Origin: Siniperca chuatsi
Taxonomy: Eukaryota > Chordata > Actinopteri > Centrarchiformes > Sinipercidae
NCBI RefSeq assembly: GCF_020085105.1
Contig: NC_058045.1
Location: 15,101,833-15,165,832, forward strand
Length of the DNA stretch: 64,000 nucleotides
Reading direction: 5' to 3'
This document shows positions 23,883 to 46,209 of this stretch, piece after piece (position 1 is the stretch's first letter; each line of letters starts with the position of its first letter). The position numbers were made by a program, and so were the translations under genes. A model generated the notes under the pieces. That model was not told the origin of the DNA. It saw only the letters and a list, made by a program, of their open reading frames with translations, and ran no database searches.

Positions 23883-26099
23883 AACTCTCCTCTGTTAATG
23901 TGCCTTGACATGCCTCAGTAAAATTTTGGATTGCCCACTGTGTGACTTAAGAATTCATTAAGAATGTACTAGTAAGATGAAAGTAGCCAATTAAGGAACC
24001 AGTGTACTATTATGTGCTCTATTGGACAGCAATGAAAGAAACTAGATTTGCAACAACTGATAGTTGATGGAAACCTTCCAGTAGTTTGCTAAGATGGTAA
24101 TATCCAGCGTCACACACTGACTTTATTACACTGAGTAACCATGGTGATCTGATCCGTTCCTTGTGGTCATAGTGTGTTCTCGGCTGCCTGAACCCACCAC
24201 ACCACAGTTTCATTCTGTCAGCTCTGAACAAGTCACTTACTTGAGACTGAGCTAGACAGGTTGACAATTGGCAGTGCAAATACCGTGAACTAGTGCTGGG
24301 TTTTCCTCCCACTTTCAGCACCCACATCTAACCCACAGTAAAGAAGACAATTATTTCCTTCTAACACTTACAGTGCCGAAACATATAAAACTCAAGAGTA
24401 TGAAATAACCTGGTCAGAAGTCATTACATTTGTCCACCCATGGAGACGTTTATCTGCGTGTCCTTGAGATAAAGTATGCTAAATATTTTGGCTATTGTTC
24501 AGTCTAATCTGTTGTGCCACTGTCAGCTGCGACGTTTGCTTAACCAAGACCTTGAAACGATGGTCCAAAAGAAAGTATTTGCAATTAATTGTAAGTTAAC
24601 AAGGAACCTTTGTATGTTATCATACCAGGGGGTTTGTGTGAGTTCTGTTACCTCCTAGACCTGTGGTATGCCCAACAGAAAGGAAATAATAAATTTTAGG
24701 TGGACATCCCAGAGATTAAGAAGGAGCTAAATTAAATTTCTAAGCATAATAAAAAGACCAGGCAGGAGAAACCCATTGTGCTACTTAGACAGATGTCAGA
24801 CTGATCAGTGTAAAACACGTGCTGATACAGTGGGCAGTAATGGCGACTTGTCTGGCTTAGAAATTGTGCAGGAAAGGATGTTTAGGGTGAGCAAGGGAAG
24901 AAATTACTCCCTGAGAAGGAAATGGGACTAAAAAGGCTTTGCATTTTGGATACACTGCCATAACAAGTACTACTGTATGTCTTCCCTATTTTCAGAACGT
25001 ACTGAGTTTGCAGTTATGTGTAACGCTACATGTTGGACTTCTTGCTCCTAACATTGATACATTTCGCATCAGATTAGTTTATGTGTTTCTGTGACACTTC
25101 CTGCTAACTGTGAATTTCTCAGTGGTTATTTGAATCTCAAAACATGATGCTCTCATTCACGTCAAGCCATTGTCTCTGTCTCTTGATTGTCCTCTTCATT
25201 TCACTTCAACTTGTCCAAACTATTCAAAGACTGCAAACTAATAGGTGGCCTCATCCCATTCTCTCGGCAGTGACCCTGTATGATTTGATACCGCCTGAAC
25301 TCCCAAACAACAATGAGGGTTTGTATTCATTATGTGGGGGCCTAATTTGTTCTTTCTCTAATGACCTCAGATCTATGCATAGCCCCATTATTGGCTGTAA
25401 GATGTGGGCAAACTGGTAAAAACCTGCTTTCTGTGCTCCTTTTGCTTAGGCGTAGGATTGTGTCAGAGCAGGACGTGTGAGGGATCCACTCATTGTCATT
25501 AACACATTCAAATCTGCAGGCTTCTTGGAAGGATTTATCTCCATCACTCCTGTGTAACTGCTTATATTAGCATACCAATGTGGAAATCAAAGCAAAATTG
25601 TTGCTTAATTGTTTTCTAGTGTATTAATTCATGGTAATTTATGTGAGGAAGTACTTGAGCTAGGTGAGAAACAGCTCAACTAATCTCAATTTAGGTTAAA
25701 AAAAATCTATCCACAAACATGTAGAAATATTATTTAATCTGGTTATAAATGTTTCATGCATGCAGTATGTTCTGAGAATATTGTGCTTTTAATTTGTCTT
25801 TACCAAGCTGTCCTTTCAACTAATTCTGCATTAAGATCAAGACAACAGTTTAGTTCTATAAAGTGATTATCAGCGCGCCATTATGGAATATTTCAGCTCC
25901 TCATTTTGTTTCCAGGTGACCACTTTACGTTCAGTTCCAGAGAAATGCCTTGTCTGTGGTTGCCTGCCAGCTTGCAGGTCTTAACTGTAATTAAAGCTTC
26001 ATTTCTCTTTTCATCTGCACTGGCTGGACAGTATGATCGTTGCCAGGCACCTGCAGAGATGGAAACCAATTACTGGTGGAGGCATCATGTATCACACCA

Positions 26100-26100
<1 letters not shown>
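23883..26100. other. intergenic, nothing recognised
   Basis: No exon, RNA gene or identifiable element was seen on either strand. Open frames here are short and lack splice-consistent partners. Confidence 0.5.

Positions 26101-26104
<4 letters not shown>

Positions 26105-26161
<57 letters not shown>
26105..26161. repeat. (TC)n microsatellite
   Basis: Uninterrupted TC dinucleotide run of about 57 bp, followed by a short GT run. Confidence 0.97.
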
Positions 26162-26165
<4 letters not shown>

Positions 26166-27529
26166 GTGTGTGTTTGTCTTTCTCCCCTCACTTTCTCTCT
26201 GGATCCCTGGCAATTTAAATGGATTTATGGATTTACCCACTGTTGTGCCATAGTCATAGACGAATATACCGTCTGAACCTCTCTGTCCGTCTCTTGTCAA
26301 GGCTTTGGCTTATATCAGGAGTCACTTAAGTAAATTGATGTCATCACCACCTTGAAAGTCACTAATAAAATGAGTTATTAGTGGGGCTCAAATGGGGCTT
26401 TAAGGTCAGAGCATTAGTTAAAATGCTAAATCTTTTGATGAATGTGATGCATTGGGGTCATTCAAGGGTGGCAGCAGAGAGGAGAAAAATCATGGGGAAT
26501 TTCAGTGACAGAATATGGCGCTGAATGCTGTTCATTGGTAATATAATATTCATTCATTTATTCAGCTTTTTTATTTATTATTTCTATGAGAGGCATTACA
26601 ATATACATGGTTCAAGGTAAAATTTATATCATTTTCTCAATATAGTACACAGGGGAATGAAATTGTGTTCCTTCAGTGCCACAGTGTACATAATTTAAGG
26701 ACAGCTACAATAAAAAAAACAAGTGCAAAGACAGTCAAGTGCGAGTAGTATAAAGTGCGATGAATGAAAAGTGCAGTCACACATGTAAAGATGTGTCTTG
26801 TTTCATAAAAAACAGTTAAAAGTTCTAATGGATAAAAATGTACATTAAACAATAAGGGTGAAGGGAAGGGAACCCATACCACCCTGAATAGGAGAGGTCT
26901 GAACAGGTCACTTGTCGATCACAGTGCAGAAATAAGTTGAATGAAAAATGAAAAGAGAAATGCCACTGCATCTCCGCTCTGCTATTTTCAGTGTGCCATT
27001 ACAATCCATTTTCAGCAGCAGCACCACATAAATGCATCTTTTCATATAAATTGGGCTTCCTCTGAAGAGCCATCAGTATGGTGAAGTGTGTTCATAGCCA
27101 CTGCTTCCTTCAGTTCAGAGAGGACAGTAGGGAAAAGGAAAAGGAAAGGAAACAAAAGTCAAAATGGAAGCCACACACAACACTACAGTGATTAACATGG
27201 CCCATTAAGAGATATAGTCAAATGAAATGGAAATGCATGGCCCAGAGGGGTCCAGGAGAGACTAAAGAGGATGTGAGGCTTCCTCAAGCAGATATGATTT
27301 GCAGTAACATTCACCAGCACTCAGTCATCAGGACTACACTAGATGAGACACACATCCCTTTAGAGGTCCTGCATGCAGAATTCTGTAGGTCCATATTAAA
27401 CATCCAAAGAAAAACATCAACCAATGCATGCAGAGCAGATTTAGGCTGTTACCCATTGATTAATTAAAAAAAGAACACTTAAAATTTGGTTACATCTCAA
27501 ATTGAGCTCCCAAGACAAACTGAGTTTTC

Positions 27530-27885
27530 AGGCACTACAAACCCCAGAAACCCAAAAGAGTCTAAGAGTCCAAAGAGTCCCTTCTGTCAACTGGTCCTGA
27601 GACTTCCTGATCAAATAACGCCCAATACTGTTCAACCTCAGACCAGCACTGCTTTCCAACTGCTAATCAGGGTAAAGCAAATTATTAAATCAACAATAAT
27701 TGCTATCTGGCCTAATCCATGAATACAAATTGGCAGAGTTTTTCTTTACTGTCAGAGATACAAAGCAGAGACCAAAATATCCTGACCAAATACAGACTCA
27801 GTGACCACAGTCTAGCCATAGAGAAAGGACTTTGGCAATATTGTTCACCTGACTTTCATGCCAATAAAGCATACTGAAATGAAAC
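27530..27885 (+). mobile_element. degenerate LINE 3' fragment
   Basis: At about 27745-27833 the + strand encodes [17 protein letters not shown], nearly the same as the minus-strand LINE fragment at 20.7-21.1 kb. It is followed by a 3' end with ATGCCAATAAAGC. Stops and frame changes break the rest. The left limit is approximate. Confidence 0.6.
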
Positions 27886-28080
27886 ATTTTTTTAAATTGA
27901 ATCTCCTCTCTTTTTTTTCTTCAGACCAACTCTGTTGACTCTCATCATCCAATCAGATTTGTCAGCATCAGCTTTTTACAGCACTTGTCTTCGCATTCCT
28001 AAGGGAACATTATTGTTGGAAAATAGATGTGTACACTTTGTAATCAGTCCTTTGGGATTATACAGTAGGTTTGCTGTTGC

Positions 28081-28084
<4 letters not shown>

Positions 28085-28125
<41 letters not shown>

Positions 28126-28134
28126 CTGTCTGTC

Positions 28135-28185
<51 letters not shown>
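28085..28185. repeat. (GT)n(GA)n compound microsatellite
   Basis: A (GT)n run with short GTCT interruptions to 28144 joins a pure (GA)n run from about 28146 to 28185. Confidence 0.97.
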
Positions 28186-28187
<2 letters not shown>

Positions 28188-28453
28188 GACGTCTCTTGTT
28201 TTAGCAGCAGTAAATCAATAGTTTCTCAAAGTAAAACCAAAGCACAACTGTCCAACCCCTGCAGTTTGCTGTTAAGCATCTATTGGATTTTAGGAGGGGA
28301 GAATCACATGCCTACGGCCAGCATCCCAGTGACTTTATGAAGTCCTGGCACTTTCAGATATGTGACTGATTTAAACCTTTACGCATAGACTGCTGATACA
28401 TTAAACTGCTCATTTTGTGCTGACGCTCTTTAGACACACACATTACTTCAGGC

Positions 28454-28454
<1 letters not shown>

Positions 28455-28500
<46 letters not shown>
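28455..28500. repeat. (GA)n tract upstream of the FAD gene
   Basis: A 46-bp pure purine run ending about 210 bp upstream of the start codon at 28714. It is therefore likely within or next to the promoter, where GA tracts can bind GAGA-type factors or form H-DNA. Confidence 0.95.
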
Positions 28501-28502
<2 letters not shown>

Positions 28503-28713
28503 CTGCAACAACTCAACTTGCAGCGGGGGGAGTGGAGAGGACGCATGTGGCAAGTCGCAGCTGGTTTGGCTGTGTACATGGTTGTAAAGCCTGCTTCTTC
28601 CTTTCAACGAATGCGCAGATGATGAATGGACGTTCCGATAATTGATAAGGCAGGATACAGCTTTTTGCAAAACATCGCCTGGGACACACTACTGTATAAT
28701 TTCTGCTCGCGGT

Positions 28714-37029
<8,316 letters not shown>

Positions 37030-38070
37030 AATAGGAGGACGACCTGGCGAATGCATAATGCCACCTAGTGGAAAGTGGTGGTGGATTATTTGTGTTTACA
37101 ATGAATGTTTACAATGAATCATGAGTCTGATGCTGAAATGGACCACTAATGTTTGCATACTAAATGGAGCTGAATTAGTTGCAAACAGATGGATAATGGA
37201 TGTAAACATGTTACCATTAGTCTTTGTAACATAGTGAGTGGATCTACTCTTAATGGATGGAGCTAGAATAACCAAGGCCACATTTAGTACAATACATTTG
37301 AAGCTGTTCTGATTTTTTTTATTTACAAAACTTGTTAATACAGCAAACTATGGCATAAAGATATATATAATCTCTTACAGTTGCAGTGACACAATATACA
37401 TTGAGTACTAATGCGCCGCTCTTTGGATTTTGATTCCTAACTGTAAAGTGTGAGAATGTACGGGAAAGAAATCTAGAGAGTAGTTGTAATAAATGAAAAC
37501 TCTGTGATCTTCATCATTTCCATCACTGTAGTCTTCTCCTTTTATTAGGGAAAGAATTGACTTAATTTCCAAAATCTAGCTGATTGTGCTCTCACATCAA
37601 TGGTGCTAGATGATAAAAATGAGATTGTGCCGTTGCATCATCAGCTAGAGCTGAGAAATGTGTAAAACTGTTATTGTCCATGATTTAATGGAGGAACATG
37701 CGTGTAGAATCAGAAGTGAGGAGGCAACGGCTCCAAAGTGTTATTATCAAGCCTTTTGTCTTTGTGTTTGTTTGACAATGTGGTGATAATTGTGGTGACG
37801 ACATTCTGAAGTATTTGCTAGAGTGGCCTATTTTTGTGTGCTGCCTTGTAAATTAAGATTTTTGGAATATTTAAAAAATGTAGAATATTGCAACCATATT
37901 ATGGACAAACTGTATTATTAATGCATTTTTCTGGTGTCACATTTTCATTTTTTTAATTTTGCTCCAGGTGATCTGATATGACTCAAGTATTATTCCTAAC
38001 AGTATATTACTTTCAGATGAAGGAGAGTATGCTGATAATAATGTTCTGCTCCTGTTGAAGTGCCAATAAA
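37030..38070 (+). other. 3' UTR region of the FAD gene with poly(A) candidates
   Basis: After the stop there is no further exon. AATAAA occurs near 37488 and at 38064-38069; the sequence between has no repeat I recognise. One of these probably ends the transcript. Confidence 0.5.
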
Positions 38071-38849
38071 TATGGTGATTTGGCAAAAGTGATATGGGTG
38101 GTCTTCACATTAAACCCTTTCATTTGTTTAATTAGAAATTAAAAATGCAATTTAATAAAGATAAAAGCAACCTAAATGTAGATGCTAGTCAGAGCAACAA
38201 AAAAGGAGAAAGTTAGTTCAATTATGGCAATCTATATAATGTGCATCAAAGTTGCCTTGATAATAAAGTTTTATGATAAAGCCAAATGTATCAATTAATC
38301 ACATTTTGTCCCTGTAAATTAATTCATTAATTATAAAATAATTAATTAATTTGATCAATATCTGTGAGCTGCACCCTATGCAGACAGTACAGTATTGTCA
38401 GCACATACAGTAGTTTCCATAATGGCTAATATGAGGCAGTACTGTCCTCTAGTGGTGTAGTCTGTTGCATCTGCTCAGCCTGAAACTTTAACACCTCTCA
38501 GTCCTGTTTTTATAAGTAGGACGATTCATTTGGTATTTAATGCATAAAAGCAGCTGATCCCTTAAAGATAAAGTAAGTGATCACTATAGCTCACCAGTCA
38601 CCAATGGGACTGACAGGAACACAATATCTCCCTCTAGGACACAAGTATTTTAAGGCTTTATTATTGGATTATTGGGAAATATCAATTTTGTTTGTGAAAT
38701 CACTCTTTCTTTTCATTTTCTTTCAAGCACAATACCTCTACTTCTACTATCACTACTATTTTACTAGTATGACTCCTGATGCTTCTCCAGTTGTATTGCT
38801 TGATTGCAACTGCATGAAATACCTCAAGGGCTTAAGGAGTTGATCTTGT

Positions 38850-38905
38850 TTCCTCTCATCTCCTCTCCTCTCCTTTTCCCTCCTCTCGTCTCCTCCTGTG
38901 TATGT
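38850..38905. repeat. (TCTCC)n-like pyrimidine tract
   Basis: Imperfect TCCTC/TCTCC repeats over about 55 bp. Confidence 0.8.
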
Positions 38906-39429
38906 GAAAAGACATAGCACCTGTCCAAACTGCTATTCACAGCCTGCCCCTACATCTTTGAGATTAAAAAAATGATTTATAAAATGATAAATGTATTAAG
39001 AAATGATAATGTTCAGAAATACATTTTCCAAGTTCCAGAAAATTAGAATATGAGAATAACTGATATTAGGCTGGCATTAAGAGTAAGATGTCACAATATA
39101 CTGTAACTGGCGCCATTATAGTACCGCGTGTTTACAATAACGTCTCCGGCTTACTAAGAACTTTTTCATTGGATGATCATCAGACTTTAAAAGAATGATG
39201 GACATAAATAGAGCTGCAAATAAAACAACAAATTCTAAAATCATCAAGATTTTAGATCATCATGGTTAATTATCTGTTGTAATCAATACTGCGATTATTC
39301 ATATGGGACATTTCAGCAAGGCTGAATTTGATTCGAGGGTGATTTTATTCCATCCTGTCCTGTCATACATCATAGGTTCGGACCCAAAAGCACAACTCGA
39401 AAACCAAGTAGACAGGGATAAAAGTTACT

Positions 39430-39735
39430 CTGAGTCAGAAGACAGGCAAAGCCGTTTGCTCTGTCTAATTAAAAACATTCATCTGCAAGCTATGCCCTCC
39501 AAGGTCAATAGCCTGGACCTCTGAACTGGCCTCTGCTGAAGCACAAGGCCTTTCATTAGATTAAACACAATAATGAGGAAATCTTTTATCTTTGCATATA
39601 ATTAAAGTAGGGATGAAGGACAACTTAATCAATGATGTGGAATGACAAGTTCGTAAATGAATTAGACCTGCCAATGGGGGCTTGACTGAGATCAATGACA
39701 AATGTTAAGCAGAGAGTGGATGGGTTGTAGTCACA
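39430..39735. promoter_or_regulatory. candidate conserved non-coding element
   Basis: Non-repetitive AT-rich block with several homeodomain-type cores (CTAATTAAAA, CATTAGATTAAA, ATATAATTAAAG, TTAATCAATGAT) and no coding potential. Called only from composition and motif density; conservation not tested. Confidence 0.35.
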
Positions 39736-40651
39736 GCAATGGGCATCTATCAGTCCAAACAAGAATATTTGATTCTGCGGTCATAGACTGAGATTTAGCT
39801 GGATTACTGATCAACCTCTGTGTTTGTGTGAGTGTGTGTGGCATTAAATGGGCAAAGGATCAGTTTCCAAAGAAACTGTAAAATCTTACTTTTCATTGTA
39901 TATTAATGAGACAACACTTGTAAAGAATATTTGCACGTATACCACTGATCATGAGGTGCATTTTATATCTTTTTTGGATGACTTCAATTATGCTGAATTG
40001 CAACACATGCAACTTGAGAGTAAAGCCAGCATGGGTGTCTTATTTTAATAGCATCATCCAGCCAAACGAGGGCAGTGTTGTCCTTTGTAACAGCCTCCAG
40101 GGTCTCTGAGTTTAGCAGCCTGCAGAGCCAAAAGGCAAAACTGGAAGAGAAACTTGAAGGGATTGTAGACGGGATAGATGGATACTGTACAGCTGCTGTG
40201 TCCTGTTAAACATCCATAAAAGATAGATTAAAAAGAATTACAGTATTTTGTCACACTGAATGCAACTAGTCTGATGCAAAAAACAAATTCATCCTCTGAC
40301 CTTGGCTCCTCAAATTGTTATATAGTATCAACTGAACAATTATAGTTTTTGTGTGTAAAAATAGCAATTGTCAGGGTGTAAAGTTTTCATTCCTTCGAGA
40401 AGCTTGACATACATTGTAGGGTAAGCAAAAAGAAGAAAGTGGTTTTTACGTTTCTTTACTGGCTGTGTGAGTTTGTGTTTGAGGAGATGGGAAAGGATGT
40501 GAGCACGAGCTTGTATTGACAAGCCTTCAGTTGATGTCTGACATACAGACAGGAAGTCACTGTCACATGACTGAGATATCGGCACCTTGTCCGATTGCAC
40601 AGAGGGCCTCTTATGTATGCTGCCAGCACAAATACAGGCCAAGTCATTCAT

Positions 40652-40682
<31 letters not shown>

Positions 40683-40688
40683 CACACA
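40652..40688. repeat. (CA)n microsatellite
   Basis: CA run interrupted once by CG. Confidence 0.96.
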
Positions 40689-41349
40689 AAGAGAGCAAGA
40701 GTGAGAGGATGAGAACAAAGCCAGAAAAAAGGAAATGTAAAGACTTTTTTGGGGGGTGTTAGTTTTCCAGGGAAAGTGACTCACTTATTGTCTTATTGGT
40801 GAATCGTGAAATGTTCTTTTCTGCATTTGTATACATGAAACAGAGCGAGGTGAATCCTGGAGCTGGATTTCTACCTGACTTGGGTGTCTGTCGAACAATT
40901 ATCAGTTCCCCTATCTGTTCGACTCCTATCTGTCCAATCACGCTCACGCCCAATTTCCCTAAACTGTCACAGCTAATAATTGGGCCTCTCTGTCAGGAAG
41001 GAAATCAGGCCCACTGTTGTAACTAAAACACACATCCCTCACCCCTCCCTTTATCCCCCCCTTTCCTTCTCCTTGTCTTCTTCCTTTCTCCATCACCCTG
41101 CTCCCCTAATACAGTAGAAATCAACTCTCCAGATAGAACACAGCCACCTCCTCTTCCTCCATCTCCTCTCCCCAGTCGGTGTGTGTGGGTGTGTGTGTGT
41201 TGGGGGGGGGGTACGTTGTGTGACAGTGGTAGCCTCAGGGCCAGGTTGCTGTTGACAGGGACGAGGGTCTCTGATTTGAGGAGAGCAGTCACACCAGTGA
41301 CTGCAGCTGCCTCCCCAAGTGACACCTCCCTGTTAGTGGGGGAGATGTA

Positions 41350-41352
<3 letters not shown>

Positions 41353-41421
<69 letters not shown>
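41353..41421. repeat. (GT)n microsatellite
   Basis: About 34 uninterrupted GT units. Confidence 0.97.
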
Positions 41422-41422
<1 letters not shown>

Positions 41423-41734
41423 CAGTGTTGATAGTGGGGTTGATGGACTGACTGGCTGCCTACAGTGCTCAGGACAAACAGGGAAACTTTCCCTGATGAG
41501 CTGACAGGCCCTCATGTTGAACACCTAACTGGGCTCCGGTTGGTGTTTGGACAAAGTGCAGAAGAGGTGAAGGCAAGAAAGAAGAAAATGAAAACACAAG
41601 CCAAGCAGGTCAGGGAAATAAAAAGCGGTGGAAAGAGGAAACTAAACAGCATCTAGTCCTAATATGTCATGCTTGTGTGCAGCGTGCATACATGTCTGTG
41701 TGGGTTTGTGTGTGTCTCCAGAGTCCAGGCTGTG

Positions 41735-42060
41735 TAGATCACCATTCCACCTTATCTAATTTCATTAATGTGATCCCCTGTCCATCCCCTGACGGCTTAA
41801 TAGCCATTATTTGTGGGTCCCTTCAAATAAAGGCACAGCAGTAAATTGCAGTCTGTGGAAATCGAGATATAAACGCCACCCTGCATTACTGTATAATATC
41901 TTTCCCTTTAATTAACTGAAAGCCATGCTGACATTTATTGGATTGCAAGTTACTTGTTAATGGCAATAAATTGCGAAACAAAAAAAAAAATCATTGCTTA
42001 TTTTACATCAATAATTTGTGGACCTTTTGCTAATGATTATTCATTACTCGCCTATGGGGA
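41735..42060. promoter_or_regulatory. candidate conserved non-coding element
   Basis: Unique-looking block with ATCTAATTTCATTAATG, CTTTAATTAACTG and TTAATGGCAATAAATTG motifs, homeodomain/Sox-like spacing, and no ORF. It is broken by a 10-base A run near 41981. Called by eye only. Confidence 0.35.
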
Positions 42061-45000
42061 CTGTCGTGTTTGGTGAGCTAAAGTGAATGAAGAATATAAA
42101 GATTTAAGTGGGCAGCATCTACTTAGTGCTATGGTCTTTGTGCCGTGCATTAAATGTCTCGCTCTGTTGCTGTCCCTTTACCCTGTCTTCTGCATCTGGT
42201 ATTGGTGAAGAATGTGTTCAGTGAAATTTATTGCAAGTTCATTCCATCACACTGAACTACTTTTAAGGAGAAAGTGTTACTCTTCTGTGTTTTACTTGCA
42301 TGCATTTACGATGATGGACGAGAAAAATGAACTGAAATCAGTTGATGTGCTTTCAACATTGATGTTTGCTGTGTTTTTGCTGATGGTTTTTAATCTTTTT
42401 TATGAGGCTTTAGTGATGGGTAACCCTTTGCCAAAGCAGCATGGTGTGCATTAGTCAAATTCATCATTCAACAGACTTCTGGGCCAGGAGTTTACTCCTC
42501 TTCATCACAGTATGTCACATGTAAAAAGTGTTTTATTAGTGACAATGAATCAGAACTGTATTTTCTGAATCATTTTGAAATAATACACTGTATAATTTAA
42601 TCACCACTAGCATATTGGGAAGCAACATATTAATTGTAACTGAAGTACAGCAATAAATTCAAGCAAAAATTGGAGCAGTGATTGGTCAAAAATACTAATT
42701 AGCTAGCTGATACTCATTTTAAGTGATTACTTTTTTGGTTATAATGAAATTATTAAAGATGAAAACATTCATTAAAAAATGGCACAAGTTCAATGGCACA
42801 TTTATTTAATTTTTGATAAATTGGAAGGAATTGTTTGTGGAAATTGTCACTTCATATTCTGTTGAAGGAATCAGCTACTAAAGAAGGATAAATAGACAAA
42901 TATTATGTTTACTGAATACAGATTTAAGAAGGTAATCAGTAAGCTAGTTTCTTTATAATTAACATCCCCAAACCATATTGTGCACATAAAAGATAAATAA
43001 TCCACAAGTGTATAAGGTATTTGTGTTGGCATGGCAACAGGCAGACCTCAAGTCTTCAGTTTGCCACTACTTTCAACAAAAAGCGTTCCTGTGCAGTGAA
43101 GGAACCCGTTTCCCTCTGTAGTGCCACTCTGTGTGTGCGTCACTCAGTTGCTACCAGCTTGCTATTTGGAAGAACATATTCCCTGTCGTAGCGGGCACCC
43201 GTCAGTGGGCGGGTGGCTCTCATCAGGCGCTGCCACTTGCTTGGTGCTGGCATTGATCTGGCATGGAGGGAACAGAGATCTGACAGCCCTGCCACAAAAA
43301 TCAGACCCTTCAGATGCCAGGAAAAGAGACTTACTCCCCCGCCTCTCATTGCACACAAATGTAAGTACATGTGTGCCCACACAAACACAAAGTCAAAAAG
43401 AGCAGTCGGTCAGAGTGTACGCACGCAGCTACGATGTGTCAGTGCAGATCTAGTTGACGAGGCTCTACACGTAGAGAATGATTGGGGAGGAAGAGAATGG
43501 CAAGTGGAGGGAGGGGAGGCGGGGGCAGACAAAAACACAGTTTAAATGATTGGACATGAACGGAAGAGCCAGCTTACACTTGGCCTGATGACCCCTCCAC
43601 CCCTGTGTACTCTCGCTCTACGGTAACCTCTCCACATTGCCATCCTGCCCCTGGGTGATTGCCCGGGTTATCCTTTCTTCTGCATCATCTGTTGTCTCCC
43701 GGTTGTGGATATGACCAGAGACAGGCTCTGAGAGAGACGTCCCTCTCCACCAATATCAAGCTGTGTCTCTCACACACTTGTCTCAAATGCTTCTTACTCA
43801 TCCCTTCTGATGCCTCCCATCAACCTGTGAATGAGCAATTGTGACAGGGAGAGAGAGAGAGACAGAGGGAGACAGAAAGGGAAGGGGGTGAACGAAGGGG
43901 GCATTAGAGAGAGCTGTTTATTTTGCAAGGCTGACAGAAAACTCTCTGAAATGCTGAGTTGGGCTCACGTTGAGTAACATAGACTGTGACTTTTTAGGGG
44001 AGAAACAACCTGCTTTGGTAAACTTGGAATGACTTTGGAATAATCTGGACCCTCCTCCTCATATTGTGGAATGTCAGAAGAAAAATGCATTTCAGCAGTT
44101 AAAGCTGCACTATAGAGTCATACACAAACCATCTGAAATGACAGGTCAATCTCAAAATGTCTGCGGTTCATAATGTCATCTCTCTTGCTCTTTCTCTCCA
44201 TCTCTGTCTCGCTGGATCAGTTTTCTACAACATTGTGTTTCCTGTATGTGTGCAGGCTTGTGCAACATCAACCAGAACAAGCTCTGCGATATCAGATGGT
44301 TTATCAAAGACTTATCGTCAGGCACCTGAAAAAAATCAGTGGCCAAGGGCTCAGTTTCATGTACAGTAAATCTAGGGAACCTTAAGGTGCTCTTGAAGAT
44401 GAAAAACCTGGGCATTGATAAAACAGATTCCTAAGGCACTCTTAGGCAGACCAAGTAGGAAAAATATATAAAAATTCTTTGTTTAGTTGGGCATATCAGT
44501 GATTTAAAACGCTTCACATAGTCTTCGTCAGGGTGGAGATAATGAAAACAGAAGTGTTTCTGTGGTCTCAGAGCTAACGAAACAGTAAGTTCGAACAGTT
44601 TATTCATTCATTCAAGACATATACCACTGGCTCCTGTCTCACACCTCTCTTCAAACCATTCCTCTTTTGAGGAGCAGTTAATAGGACAGGTAATACTACA
44701 GAGGAGGGTTAAATAAAAGTATATGGCGTAACACAGCTAAAAAGCTATCATAGCCTCGTCCATTTTGAAATCTCTGGCTCTCCGTTCCCCCAAAGCTCAG
44801 CACTGTCAGGATGGCTTGCTACTGGTCAAACTTCACCAAAGTTGTACTCGACGCAAACAAATGTGCGGTTTTACTTTGCCCTCGCAAGGCAACCAAATGA
44901 TGCTGCTGGGCCTTGAAGAGTATCTCATGTATTTACAGTAACTAAATGTCAGGCATTTGGGAACTTCATGTAATCTGTTATACATTTTTCAAATCACTGC

Positions 45001-45807
45001 TAACACCAAATGTTGCAACAATAATGAGAATTTTATCAAACAACCTCTGTTGGGCAATAAATGAATTAGACAATACAAAGTTAAGATAGAGATTACACCC
45101 TGCAAGTAATTTATAAATAAAGAACAGGCTTAAATAAAACCATGATAGCTTTACGTGGAATCACCAGCTTGTGGCAGATAGAGCTTTAAAACCAGCTTTC
45201 TTCACTTGGATCTTTAGTTAATCCAGAGTTATCCGCACTTCCTTTACATAACATTAGCTCAACATCCCCCAACACAAAGGGAATAAATCTTATCAGCCAT
45301 CTGGACCATTCATTTACAAAATGATCAATTTCAATCAAAGGAAATTAGAGGAGAGCTTGATGTATTTGACAAATAGATCATTGGCCTGCTTTACCTCTGA
45401 CCAGAGTGTGACGCCTTGTCAGACTATAATCTCTTTAGAATTATTAGAGAATTCAATTAGCCAGATTAAATGACACAGCCAAGAAACATGTTGCTAATAC
45501 AGGGAGATGAAGTTGAATGGGCTGTCTCTGTTTTGCCATGTCACTGCCACTATTCTGCTACATTTACCTTAATCTTCTCCCTGACTCTCTGGCTTACTGC
45601 TCACCTCCCACCCTGTTTTGTAAACTGTCTAGAAACGTTTCTGCTTTTTTTTGTGTTTGGGACCATGTGCGTGTGTGTGTGTGTTGTTTGGCTCACGACA
45701 GTAGACGAGTGCCACTGAAAACAGGAATGAGATTAGAGAGGGCAATGGAGAGTGCAGCAGTGGCGAATCATCTCATAGACCCACTACAACAAGGAATGCC
45801 TTTAATG

Positions 45808-45808
<1 letters not shown>

Positions 45809-45839
<31 letters not shown>
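45809..45839. repeat. (CA)n microsatellite
   Basis: Uninterrupted CA run. Confidence 0.95.
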
Positions 45840-45841
<2 letters not shown>

Positions 45842-46150
45842 ACTATCTAAATATTTCCTTTGGTTACAGTTGAAATAAAAGTTCACAGCCCCTTACAAGT
45901 CCTCAGTGCTGTCTGAGCAATGCTGTCTGCAGTGGGACCATGTCATTATCCAGTGTGTGTGTGTGTATGTGTGTGTGTCCCACTCCAGCCTCCTCAGCCA
46001 GCAACATCACAGAGCCTGTATAAGCTCGAGTCCCAGGGGCTGTGTTACTGTGTCACTGGACCGGCGCCTCAATGCTTCCTCCACCAAATATTCTGGGTAC
46101 CATGGTCACCGGCTCATAATCAAACCTCAGGGGCCCCTCTCCTCATGTAC

Positions 46151-46153
<3 letters not shown>

Positions 46154-46193
<40 letters not shown>

Positions 46194-46209
46194 ACACACA
46201 CACACACAG
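46154..46209. repeat. (CA)n microsatellite
   Basis: CA run with two GA interruptions. Confidence 0.95.

Noticed and set aside
28642..28713. Extended start upstream of the FAD gene ATG
   Set aside because: The longer frame begins at TTG, not ATG; the first ATG is at 28714 and fits the acidic N-terminus.
40340..41524. Several open frames around 40.3-41.5 kb on both strands
   Set aside because: They read through CA/GT repeats and pyrimidine-rich low-complexity sequence; no splice partners or family resemblance.
43121..43545. Overlapping frames of about 110 codons at 43.1-43.5 kb
   Set aside because: No resemblance to frmd4a or any family I know, no supporting splice pattern; GC-richer unique sequence by chance open.
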